Origin: Anaeramoeba flamelloides
Taxonomy: Eukaryota; Metamonada; Anaeramoebidae
Assembly (NCBI GenBank): GCA_027625915.1
Contig: JANTQA010000018.1
Location: 596,501-660,500 of the forward strand
Reading direction: 5' to 3'
DNA length: 64,000 nt
Below are positions 33,095 through 44,600 of this stretch, piece by piece (the stretch's first letter is position 1; each line of letters begins with the position of its first letter). A program made the translations under genes and the position numbers. The notes below the pieces were generated by a model, which saw only the letters and a program-made list of their open reading frames with translations, had not been told where the DNA came from and did no database searches.

Positions 33095-35370
33095 ATGACT
33101 GAAAAACAAGAAGTAAAACAAGAAGTAAAACAAGAAGAAAAAAAAGAAGAAAAACAAGAAGAAAAACAAGAAGAAAAAAAGCTATCTAAAAAGTATGTGT
33201 TTAAATTTTCAATCCGTCTCGTTAAAATACAAAACAAAAAAGCCCAATCCATTTAAATTAAAAACCTTTTTCCTTTCCAAATAACAAAAATTCTTTTTAC
33301 ATTTTCTTCCCCAAAAACAATCCAAACAAAAAAATTTTTTTTTTAATTTTTTTATTTTATTAAAATAAAAAAGAGAAATTAAACGTAGAAGAAGACAAGA
33401 AAGAAAAAAACAACAGCAATTAGAGAAGCAAAGAAAAAGAGAAGAAAGAGAAAGACAAGAAAAGGAACGATTAAAAAAACTTATTGAATCACTTAGCCCA
33501 GATCGTGGTTTACCAGAAATTGGAATAGTTGAGAATTACGGTGCATATGGAATTGTAAGCTCCAAATGGAAAACAGAACGTGTTTGGACATCAATTAAGG
33601 ATCTTAGCCCCAAAATGGAAGGACAAGAAGTCTGGATCAGAGGAAGAGTACACACAACAGGTGGAAGAGGAAAAATTGCTTTCACAGTCGTTAGAGAAAA
33701 ATATTTTGCCGTTCAATGTGTAACTTTCATTGAAGGAGATATTATTAAGCCTATGATTAATTATATTTCAAAGTAATTATTTGAATTGACCTTTTCTTTT
33801 TTATTGATTTTTCTTGATTTTTTTTTTTTTTTTTTTTTTCATTTTTATTGTTTGCTTTATTTCAAAATTTTTTTTTTTTTTTTTCAAAAATTCACACATG
33901 TTTCTAATTTGATTTTTCAATTCTTACCTTCAAAAAAAAAAAACTTTCTACTCTCAAAAAAAACAAAAAACTCACCAAACAAAAAAAAAAAAAACACAAA
34001 ACACAAATTTACAATTAAAAATTTTAAAAAAAATCAAATTTGACTTCAATTAAACTTTTAGAATCCCAAACGAAAGTACAGTAGATGTTCAAGGAACAAT
34101 TACCATCCCAAATGAAAAAGTACAAAGAGACGTCGTTACACAAAATGACATTGAACTTAAGGTTCGAAGACTTTATGTTGTTGACGAGTGTCTTGATCAT
34201 CCAATTAGTGTGCCAAATTGTATGACCAAAATCACTGATCCTAAATGGAATGAAAAATACCAAGTCTTGGATAAAAAACTTAAATTAAACAAAGAAAAAG
34301 AAGAAGAAAAGCAAAAAGAGGAAGAGCAAGAAAAGGAAAAAGAAACTGAAAAAAAAAAAGGAAATGAAAAAAAAAACATCACTGTCGGGCTTGATCAAAG
34401 ATTGGACTATAGAGTTGTCAGTCTTCGAACGCCAACTAACCAGGCAATTTTCAAAATCCAAGCCGGTATCCAATTCCTGTTCAGACAATTTTTAGACCAA
34501 AGGAAATTCACGGAGATCCATTCGCCAAAATTAATTGGAATCGCATCTGAAGGTGGCTCTGATGTCTTTGAAGTCGGTTATTTCAAGGAAAAGGCATATT
34601 TGGCACAGTCACCACAGCTCTATAAGCAAATGGCTGTTCTTTCAGGGTTTGATCGAGTCTTCGAAATCGGCCCAGTTTTCAGAGCAGAAAAGAGTAACAC
34701 CTACCGACATTTGACAGAATTTGTCGGCCTCGATTTGGAAATGGCCTTTAAGGAGCACTACCATGAAGTCCTCGATTTAATTGGCGAAATGTTTACACAC
34801 ATTTTCACCACCTTACAAGAAAAATTCAAAAAGGAGATCGAAATCATCTCAAAGCAATTCGAATATAACCCAATTACCATCAAAACCCCCGTAGTTAGGA
34901 TCACATACAAGGAAGCAGTCAATATGCTCAATGAAGCAGGCCTCGAGCAAGAGCACCTTAAGGATCTTTCAACAGAAAACGAACGTGCCCTTGGTAAGCT
35001 CATGAAAAAAAAATACGAAACAGATTTCTACATCGTCGATAAATTCCCAAGCTCATTTAGACCATTTTACACCTTCTTGGATCCAAACGATAAAAATTAC
35101 ACACATTCCTATGATGTTTTCCTGAGAGGCGAAGAAATCGCATCAGGCGCACAACGTATCCACAACTCAGAAATGTTAGAAAAACGTGCGAAGGAACTCG
35201 ACTTTGAACTTGACCAAATTAGATCATATAGCGAATGCTTCAAATACGGATCAGTTCCTCACGCAGGCGCTGGATTTGGTCTTGAAAGAATCGTCATGCT
35301 GTTTTTAGGCCTTCCTAATATTAGACAAGCTTCATTATTCCCAAGAGATCCTTGCAGATTAGATCCTTAA
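33095..35370 (+). CDS. DARS1: Cytosolic aspartyl-tRNA synthetase, three exons
   Basis: Exons 33095-33192, 33374-33772 and 34062-35370 give 601 residues. Both introns (181 and 289 bp) are GT-AG, and both splice in phase 2, rebuilding Lys codons. The protein has a KE/QE-rich N-terminal tail and a basic helix (RRRRQERKKQQQLEKQRKRE), as in eukaryotic AspRS extensions that bind tRNA. It continues with an OB-fold anticodon-binding domain (EVWIRGRVHTTGGRGKIAF) and the class IIb core: FRAEKSNTYRHLTEF (motif 2, about residue 372) and GAGFGLERIVMLFLGLPNIR (motif 3, about residue 568), ending SLFPRDP. It charges tRNA-Asp in the cytosol. Residues about 239-273 are a Lys/Glu-rich insertion between the anticodon domain and the core. 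All catalytic motifs look intact. Confidence 0.95.
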
Positions 35371-38300
35371 ATTATTTTTTTTAACATTTTAAAAAAAATA
35401 ATAATCATCATCATCATCATCATTATTATCATTATCTTCATGATCACCATCATTTAAAAAACATTTAAATAACTTTAGTAGAAAAAGGAAAACAAATTAA
35501 TTTTGATTATTATTTTAAATTCCTAAAAATTTTATACACAAGAATTATTAGATTGAACTTTCTCTTATTTTTTTAATTCTTTCCAAATATTTTTTTTTCT
35601 TATTATTTCCCCTAGTGTTGTTCTAAAATTTTAAATAAAAAATTACTCTTTAATTCCTTTTTTTTTTTTAAAAACCTTTTAGAATTCTTTTTTCTTGTTT
35701 ATCAGTTGAAAATTTACCTATCTTAGTACGAATGTTCCGTTATGTTTAAGTCTTTGAATTACAAAAATCATTTAATTAGTTAACAATAAACCTGTTTCTA
35801 TTTAAACTAAAATTCAAAATTTTCCACACAGCTAAAACGTTCCAAACAATCACAATAATACAATTTCATTGAAATTGGAGATAATTTTGATTTTTGTAAA
35901 ATAGGAAAATCATTTTTTCATCTTTTTAGTTTTTGTTTTGATTTCATTGTTTGAATTACGTAATTTGTTTCGTTGGATCAAAAATTTTTTGAACAATTGA
36001 TATTATGGTTAAAGTCAAGTTGTTCAAAATAGAAGAACTCAAATAAAATTAGTTGGTAGTATCTAACCATTTGATCGATCAATAATCCTAATAGAATTTC
36101 AACATATTTACTAATGTATTTTTTTGTTTTGCTCTCTCCAAAATTTTTGACACACCCTTCATTTATTTGTATTGATAATTATTTATTTATTGTTTTTTGA
36201 GTATTGTAATTTATGAAGAAGTGTTAACATTTCAATTAGTGAATGGTTCTAATTTGGTAAATCTTCTTGAATTGATTAAATAAGTTTTTTTCTTCACAAA
36301 TTGAATTTTGGTGTGTTAAAAATTTTGAATTGGGGTTTAGTATAGTTGATCAGAAAAAATAACTAAAAAATAATAAAAAAAAATGAAGAATAAAAGTTTT
36401 TAAATATCTTTCTTCAAAATGATTAGCAAGTTTTATAAACAGTATGAAACATCACTTTTTAAAACTTTTTTACACACTTTTGTAAACAGTAGCTTAAGTA
36501 TTAGATTATAATTTTTTTTTTATTGTTAATTTTAATTTTTGATAGGTATTTTTTTTTAATCCACATTAGGAGATTTTTGGCAAAAATATTTTTTTACTTA
36601 AAATTTTCATTTTGATTGAGATTTTTATTATTTTAAAAAATACTTTCTGAAATACTCCTTGTACTAAACTTTTTTTTTATTCTTCTTTCAACGATATTTT
36701 ATATTTATATTTAATCCCTTATGAAGATAAAAAATTCAAAAGTATACGAGATAATTCTTTTTTTAAATAATTTAAAATAGTTCAATAAGTTTTATTTATA
36801 GTGTTATTTGTTGATAATTCTTTTTATTTTGAGTTTTTTTTTTGATCGAATCTAAATGAGATTTTTCTCTTTCGCAATTTTGAAATAATTAATGGGCTGA
36901 AAAAAATAATGTTCTCTTAAAGTCAGTGAAATTCTTTTCAGTGTTTTTGTCCTTTCACCGTGTAAAAGTATAAAATAAAAATAACTTGATATCAAACCAA
37001 AGTTTTTCAAAATAAAAATATCAATTAAAAAAAAAAATATTTTTCTTTATCTTTAATGAAATTCAATAAAATAATTAAATTAATGCGTAAATGGGTTTAA
37101 TTTAATTTTTGTTTGATAGTTATTGTTAGATATTTTCTGGAAAATGTATCAACAGTTTTTAAGCAAAATTCAAATCCAAAATCATATTTCCAATTTAAAA
37201 CTTCTATAACAAATTATATTTTTACTTTATCCAAATTATTTTCATTAATATCTTTTTCTTTTATCTTATTTCATAGAAAATGAAGGAAAATAAATCTATT
37301 AACAATTTAGAAAAAAATATTTTAATTTTACTTAAAAACCAATCTCTACGATTCTTTATTATCTATAATGACTTTTAGCCCGATAACCTTTCCATTTTTC
37401 TTTTCTTTTTCTTTTTTTTTTTGTTGAATTTTAACTTTTTAAAGCACCTGAAAAAATCTTTAACTTCCTCAATTACTTTAGACCATGTGAAAAATTAACG
37501 ATATATTGGGAATAGTAATAAGTTAATATACTTTTTCCGAATTATAGACTATTTGTTCAAAAAAAATCATAAGATTACAAAATAATATTTTTTTATCACC
37601 TATAAAAACAAAAATTCAATCAAAAAAAATGTTTTTTAAAGTGAAAAAAATCTAAAAAAAAATAATCTAGTTAAATACCTATTATTTGAAACTGGATTAA
37701 TCAAATATATTTTTATAACGAATTTTATTTTTTATTTAAATTTTTTTTTTCTTTTTCTTTGTACCGAAAATCCCAATGTTATATATATATTAAAGTAATA
37801 CGGTTTTATATAAACTGCATCCAAAGCTAAATTTTCATTTTTCCTAAATCCAATGAAAAAAATTTTTTTTTGAAAAAAATAGCAAATATAACGATCTTAT
37901 AATATTATCAATTACTTTCATTCTTACAATTATATACCTCTCCCGATCTATGACAATTTAATCTTCAAATTTATTTCATATTTACCAACAAAATGTTTTA
38001 AAACAACACACACGTTAAAAAACACCTATTTCAAACCATTCGGAGAATTTTTATCCATATTAGTAAAAATTCGATTTTCAAAAATTTAAAATCCACAAAA
38101 ATAACGAATAAGATATCACTAATCAAACACATATACAAATCAGAATAACAATGGCAAGCAATCCCCTTTTCAAATAAAAGGGTACATAAAATTTCAGGAA
38201 TTATTCCTATTTGAAAAAATACATTGTAATATCATTCTAAAATCTAAGAAACTCTTTAGAACCTAAAAAAACGTATAAAACTATTTAAAAACCATTGAAA

Positions 38301-38984
38301 TAAAAAAAATAAAAATTAAAATTAAATATTTTATACATTGGTGTGTCCTTTTATTTGAAATGAGAAATCTTGTTTTGTAAATTGTCATGAAAAAAACATT
38401 ATAAAAGCTATAAAAACCATTGAACAAGGTGAATTGGGTAAAAATTCATTATATTTTATTTATAATCCTTTACATGTAAAAAGTTTGTTCTTTAAAGTCT
38501 AATTTTTGAAATAAAGTTTTCATTCATCTGGTATTTTGTTGGAATTGTTTTTTTTTCTTTATTTCTTTTTTCCATGTTTGGTAAATAAAGCCTATAATGG
38601 CCTTTCTTAATTCCATTATCTAGCTCATTTGAAATCAAACTTAAAATGTTTCCATTTTTTTTTCCAAGGTTTATTATTTCCCATTTGGTTTTCTTCTTTT
38701 CTTATTTTTTCATTTTCCAACTTTTCAATATCAAAAAAAAAAAAAAAAAAAAATTACTAAAAAACGAAGAATTAAAATGAAAATCACCAATAAGTAATAA
38801 TCTTATTAACCTTCAAATCCAACAGTATTGATGATTTGGGAGGTCTTTACCTTTTGTTTGTAGAAGAGTTACGGAATACCAAATGTAAATCCAAAAATTT
38901 TAGATATATTTATTTTTTTTTTTCGAGAAATCGCATTTTCAGAAAATATGCATAAATACAACATTATTTATAAAAAAATAAGAA
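35371..38984. other. Intergenic, AT-rich with microsatellite and dispersed repeat
   Basis: A CAT/ATT microsatellite lies at 35400-35455, just after the synthetase stop, and a dispersed repeat at 35807-36350. The rest is homopolymer-rich sequence without coding signal. Confidence 0.5.
35807..36350. repeat. Dispersed repeat, copy without MITE
   Basis: Matches 49613-50370 in the same orientation (AGCTAAAACG, TCATCTTTTTAGTTTT, AGAAGAACTCAAAT, TATCTAACCATTTGAT). The other copy carries a MITE. Here the sequence runs GAATTACGTAATTTG uninterrupted at about 35953, giving the empty site. Confidence 0.8.
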
Positions 38985-39146
38985 TTATATGGATTGTACA
39001 ATTAATGAAGGCCCAGAGTCCACCCATTCAATATTATCATCAACACTAAAAATTATCACCCCATCTACAATTATTTTTATGCAATTTCCATTATCTAATA
39101 TATTATTTTTGTTCATAAAAAATAAAACTTTATCAATTAAAACCAA
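38985..39146 (-). CDS. Candidate terminal exon of an unknown gene
   Basis: Behind a possible acceptor (GATGATAG, exon from 39146) the minus strand reads 53 residues, including NGNCIKIIVDGVIIFSVDDN and IEWVDSGPSLIVQSI, ending in TAA at 38985. The mix of residues is protein-like and the stretch is visibly less AT-rich than its flanks. An ATG-led short peptide MSSSNTTVPTLPQTP at 39754 on the same strand could be a first exon, but no good donor follows it. Function unknown. Confidence 0.35.
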   Translation of the reverse strand: MVLIDKVLFFMNKNNILDNGNCIKIIVDGVIIFSVDDNIEWVDSGPSLIVQSI

Positions 39147-40215
39147 CTATCATCCTGGTAAAATGTTTTTATAATAATAGGAACAAAAATCCTTACATAT
39201 AAAAAATTAAACTTTTAAAGAGATAATACAACCATTCCAAATATAAAATGAAAATAGACAGACATCGAAATCAACTTATTATCCCTGTTAAACACAAAAA
39301 AAAATCTTCCCTTATACGCAATCATATAATTTTATGGTTTGATATAGGATTTTTAAAAAATTTCAAATTTGATAAACTGGGATTAAACTATTCTTGTTTA
39401 TGAAATCAATTCAAAAATCCATAATCAAACTTCAAAAGTTCAGGGATAGAAATTTATACCAATTTTGGAATGGTCTTGCCTTTAGATTTTAAGGTATTTA
39501 GAAATTATGAATCCATAAACCTGAAAATTTTTCTAAATTAATGAGAATTTAGAAAGGTTTATATTCAAAAATTCAAATTTTGATATTTTTTCTATTGGAA
39601 ATTTTGATCTATTCTAAAATTTGAAGTTTTGTCATAGGCTACCACATAACCATAAAAACATGTAATAAAAAGGAAAGTGTAAGATAGAAGATTATTTTTC
39701 TGTTTATCATGGAGTTTGTGGTAGGGTTGGGACGGTTGTATTAGAAGAAGACATATAACAAAGACAAAAAAATATTTTAATAAACAAAAACAAAAAACAG
39801 ATGAAATTATCAGAAAATTTTGAGTATTTTTTAATTTTTCAATCTATTAGAAATGATAAAATGATTGTTTTTGTTTATTTTTATATTTTAATGAAAAAAA
39901 TAATAGACTTCTCATTAAATCCTATTTAAATCAACAAACAAGACTATCAAAATGCCACTCTAAATATCTATACCAATTCAAAAAACAATTATAATAATAA
40001 AAAAAAAATAAAAAAATAGTATAAAATTCTTTTTTATATTCAAATTTTAACTAAACGAAAAGGTAAAAATGATACCAAACCATATCTATGGTACCTCTGT
40101 TTCAAAAATTAAAATATCAATATATTGGTAGGTATTGATAAAAATTTAGGTTTTAGGTTTTAATTGAAATTTTTATTTAGGTTTTTGCCTTATTTGCTGC
40201 TATTAAAACAATAAC
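39147..40215. other. Intergenic, AT-rich
   Basis: Apart from the short peptide frame noted at 39754 nothing can be supported. Confidence 0.4.
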
Positions 40216-40921
40216 TAAACTCTGTTTCAGTCAAAGGGGCCCAATGTTTTTTTCAAATATCAATTATTTTATATAATTGACCTTTGAAGAACAAATAAGA
40301 AATAAAGAGAATAATACACCTCAAAGAAATGTTGAGACATGTCTGAAAGAAAACTAATTAATCAATAGCTTTTCTTAAAAATTGAAAAACTCAAATTCTT
40401 CGGGCTCTATTGAGAAAAACAAGGATGTTCGTTTTGAACTTCTACTGGTATTTGAATAATAAATATGAAACATTTTTCACTTCATTTTCCATACTTTTCT
40501 TTTAGAAATTAAGTCCCCAAACAAAGTTTGTTGGTATTTGTTGTCTCTATTTGAAAAAGGAAATGAAAATGAAGTGAAAATTTTTCACATTTATTAAACA
40601 AATATCAAGATCAAAGATCGAATAGAATTGTAATAGAAATCAATATGATTTCTCAACAATCTTTACATGGTTTCAATGACATTAGAATAACACCTTTTAC
40701 CAAGTGACTATTGATCTTGCAATAAAAATTTTTTTGCAAATGAATGACGTTTTTAAAAAAAAAATCGAAAAAAAAAAAACAAAAATGTGTAGAAAGGTGA
40801 AAAAATGATTTCAGTTTTGAAAATTTCCAAAATAATATTTTTCTTCTAATATCTATGCAAACCCTTTAAACACGTTTATTATACCATTACAACTGGGCTT
40901 ATTTGACTGAAAAATAGTTTA
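40216..40921. mobile_element. TIR element ending in TCAGTCAAAGGGGCCC, copy 2
   Basis: Left end TAAACTCTGTTTCAGTCAAA then GGGGCCC; right end ...GGGCTTATTTGACTGAAAAA then TAGTTTA. The element matches 54623-55315 in reverse complement over nearly all its length. Inside (40446-40612) is a foldback with ACTGGTATTTGAATAATAAA ends, also seen as free elements elsewhere. No coding. TA on each side may be the target. Confidence 0.75.
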
Positions 40922-41025
40922 TATATTGAAAAAAATCAAGTAAAAGCGAAATAAGAAAATATAATTGTTAACACAAAAATAAAAATTATTAAAACTAAAT
41001 ACTCGAGACTCAATTAGTCTAACAT

Positions 41026-41345
41026 TCATAAATTCTTATTTGGTAAAAAAAATTGAAAATTTAAAAAATTCATTTTTTAGAAAACCATTAACAAACAATA
41101 AAAATTAATACAAATTCAAAGATCGTTCAATTAAGAACCAAAATAACATGACACTATACCTCACATAATGTAATCTTTTTCCTAATTTCAGGGATTGTAG
41201 AGTCCTTAAATTATCTCATCTTTTTTGAGATAAAATTTCCCAATTGATCATTAATTTTTAGAATTTCTTTTTTTAATGATTCAACTTTCAGAAACGAATT
41301 CCATATTTGCTGATAGTTTTTTGTCGGTTTCTTTGGTGGTTGAGT
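41026..41345. repeat. Repeat upstream of acid phosphatase exon 1
   Basis: About 310 bp is nearly identical, in reverse complement, to 42571-42872 within the first intron, and part matches 43090-43275 directly. Shared blocks include AAAACCATTAACAAACA, TTTCCCAATTGATCATTAAT and ACGAATTCCATATTTGCTGA. The pair brackets exon 1. Confidence 0.85.
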
Positions 41346-41608
41346 ATTCACATCTTTTTGCAAATAGAAAAACAACTATTTTTTTCGATAAACTTTCTTA
41401 AACTAGTCATCACATTTTTTCGAAAGACAAAGATTTTGGTCTTATTTCATTTTATAATTATTTGACAAAAGATTTTTTATTTTACAAAAGAAATAAACCA
41501 AAGGGGTTTTGAAGAAACTGAATATGCCATAACTGGCCTCAAATTTCATTTTTTACAATATTTTCTTTTCCAAAATAATTAGAAATAAAAATAAAATAAA
41601 AAATCAAA

Positions 41609-44600
41609 ATGAAACAAATTGCTAATTGGATAATTATCATTCTTCTTTTCTTTTCAATTGCTTCGACACACAAACTTAAATTTGTTGGAGCGTTTGTAAG
41701 GCATGGTGACAGAGTACCAAACAAGAACATTCCAAAGGATGGAACAATTTGGCAATGCAAATTGAACTCTCTCGAAATGTATAACAACGATAATTTACCA
41801 TCACCAACACCATCTCGCCTTTTTGGTAAAAAATTTATGCAAGATCGTAACACTCTTCCTGGGAACTGTTCTCGAGGGCAACTTACTGAAATAGGAGCAA
41901 AACAACTACAAAGCTTAGGATCCAAATTCAGGAACAAATACATTTACGATTTGAATTTTTTGCCTCTTGAATTGGATCCAGATTTTATTTGGTTAAGATC
42001 GACTGACAAACCTCGTACGATGAGATCGGCAGCAAATTTTTTTTTGGGTTTGTACCCCCAAAAAGATAACAGAAAACAAGACGTTTTCCCTATTCATACA
42101 ATGGATTGGAATAATGAAAATATGTAAGTTTTTTGTTTTTCTTATTTCTTTTTTTTCATAAAAAAATATTATCAAAAAACCAACAAGAATTTTTTGTTTT
42201 GAAGATCTTTTCCAATACTTGTCACGTATTTTTGGGGTTATACGATTTCTTTTCGAATTATTTTATCACTCTGAAAAGGAATTTACTTTTTTGAACAGTC
42301 TTTAGAACTTTTAATCCAAAAATTGTGCAATTCAATTTTTTCATAAAAAATCAAAGAAATGAAATCCATCTATGATCTTTCTTTTAGTGGTGAAGCGTTT
42401 TTTTTGAGAAAACAAAAAGTCACGTTAATTTGTCAAGATTTCTCTGGTTTTTATAATCAAAAAAACTTTATGAAAATTTGAATAGTGTTGTCAAAATAAC
42501 CAATACAAACTTGTTAAACCCATGGTGCAAAATAAAAATCGGGTTTCTTTTTTCTAGAAAGTCCATACATTAATTAATCAAAGAAACCAACAATAAACAA
42601 TCAGCAAATATGGAATTCGTTTCTGAAAGTTGAATCATTAAAAAAAGAAATTCTAAAAATTAATGATCAATTGGGAAATTTTATCTCAAAAAAGCTGAGA
42701 TAATTTAAGGACTACAATCCCTGAAATTGGGAAAAAGGTTGTCTTGTATTAGGTATAGCGACATGTTATTTTGGGTTCTTAGCTGATCGATCTTCGACTT
42801 TGTATTAATTTTTAATGTTTGTTAATGGTTTTCTAAAAAATGAATTTTTTAAATTTTCAATTTTTTTTACGAAATCCAAATTTAAGAGGGTAAGATTAAT
42901 AGATTGGAAGGTGTGCAAGAATAAATTTTGATATTTGGTTGTTCATTGAAAAAATTTCATTTCCTTTTTCCAATTACCCAAAAAAAAAAAAATTCATTTT
43001 TAACAACTCCAAATAAAACCAAACCTAAATACAAATTACAATTGACAACACACAATCCACATTTTTTTTTGTAAATTGCAATCCGGCCTATTATTCTTAG
43101 ACTCATAAATTCGGATTTCGTAAAAAAAATTGAAAATTTAATAAATTCATTTTTTAGAAAACCATTAACAAACATTAAAAATTAATACAAAGTCGAAGAT
43201 CGATCAGCTAAGAACCAAAAATAACATGTCGCTATACCTAATACAAGACAACCTTTTTTTCAGTTTCAGGGATTATAATTCTTAAGAGGTAAATTTTTGC
43301 AATAAAAAAAAAAACCAATTTTCATAATAAATGAATAAAATTACGAAAAAATTTAAAACAATATTAAACAAATTCAAAATTGTCTCAAAAAATCAAGGAG
43401 TTTGCTTTCAAAAATGATTTTTCCTTCGGTATACTATTGTATTCCAAATTAGATGCTATATTTGTTACAAGAAGAAAAAAAAAAACACGGGATTTATTTG
43501 AAAACATTGGTTTTATGCCATGGGCACGGGCTTTTTTGATCACTGTAAAATAATGACTTTGGAATTGTAAGAGTAGATATAGCCAATTTTAAGTTTAAAT
43601 GGATGTTATTTAAAAAATTTAATACAACCGTGCTAGTTTAAGAGCGTCAAGATTCAGAACTTTGTGAGATCTCACCAAAAGATTTTAATTCATTTTTCAT
43701 TTTTTTCAAATGAGTTATTTTTATCAAAAAGAATGTTACAAAAATTATTACTTTGTCAAATGTTGATGGTTACAAAATAACCACAAATCAGATTAAAATC
43801 GATTTTATACCGAAAAAAAATAAAACAATTTTATTTTAAATTGAAGAAAATTAAGCCTGTGGAAATATAAAATAAGATAAAGATTGATTTTATTTGGCAA
43901 AAAAAAAAAAAAAAACACGAAAGGATTCTTAAGTGATTAGCTTCTACCACATAAAAGATTAAAATAAAAATAGGTTGCTACTGAAAGTAAATCGAATTTA
44001 TACTCCATCACTCAAATGTCTCTAAACAATCCTGATTAGTCAAGTAGTAATATTTGTTGATCATCATCAATTAAAAATGATCCTTTGTATTAGTAAAATA
44101 AACCCAACAATTTCAGAAAAAAATATACATTTGGCCACATATTTAAAGGATGAAATATCAATATTCCAGACTCCAAAGTTGTAAAATATTTATCTAAAAA
44201 TCCGATTAGTAATTTAATAATAAAAGATGATCTCATCAATTAAAAATGATCCTTGTATGAGTCAAAAGTTCAACAATTTTAGAAAAAAATCTGCATTTCT
44301 CAACAAATTTAAAAGCCGAGTCATAAATCCGAAGACTTGAAAGTTGCAAAATATCTTTCTTAAATTTGTCTCAAAATACAGATTAATTTCAAAAAAATTG
44401 GATTTATTTTAAAAAATTAAATAATTGATCAAGAGATTCTTTTTACCAATTATTTTCACATATTAGAAATATATTGATAATACAACCAGCATTAGAAAAA
44501 GGAAATAAAAATAATCAGTCTTTTATGAATTTTATGTTAATAATAATCGAGTCAATCTTAAAATTCAAAAATTGAAAAAATATTTAATTATGTAAGTTAC

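Noticed and set aside
33786-34043. Phe/Lys-rich frame between AspRS exons 2 and 3
   Set aside because: It lies in a GT-AG intron whose removal restores the synthetase frame.
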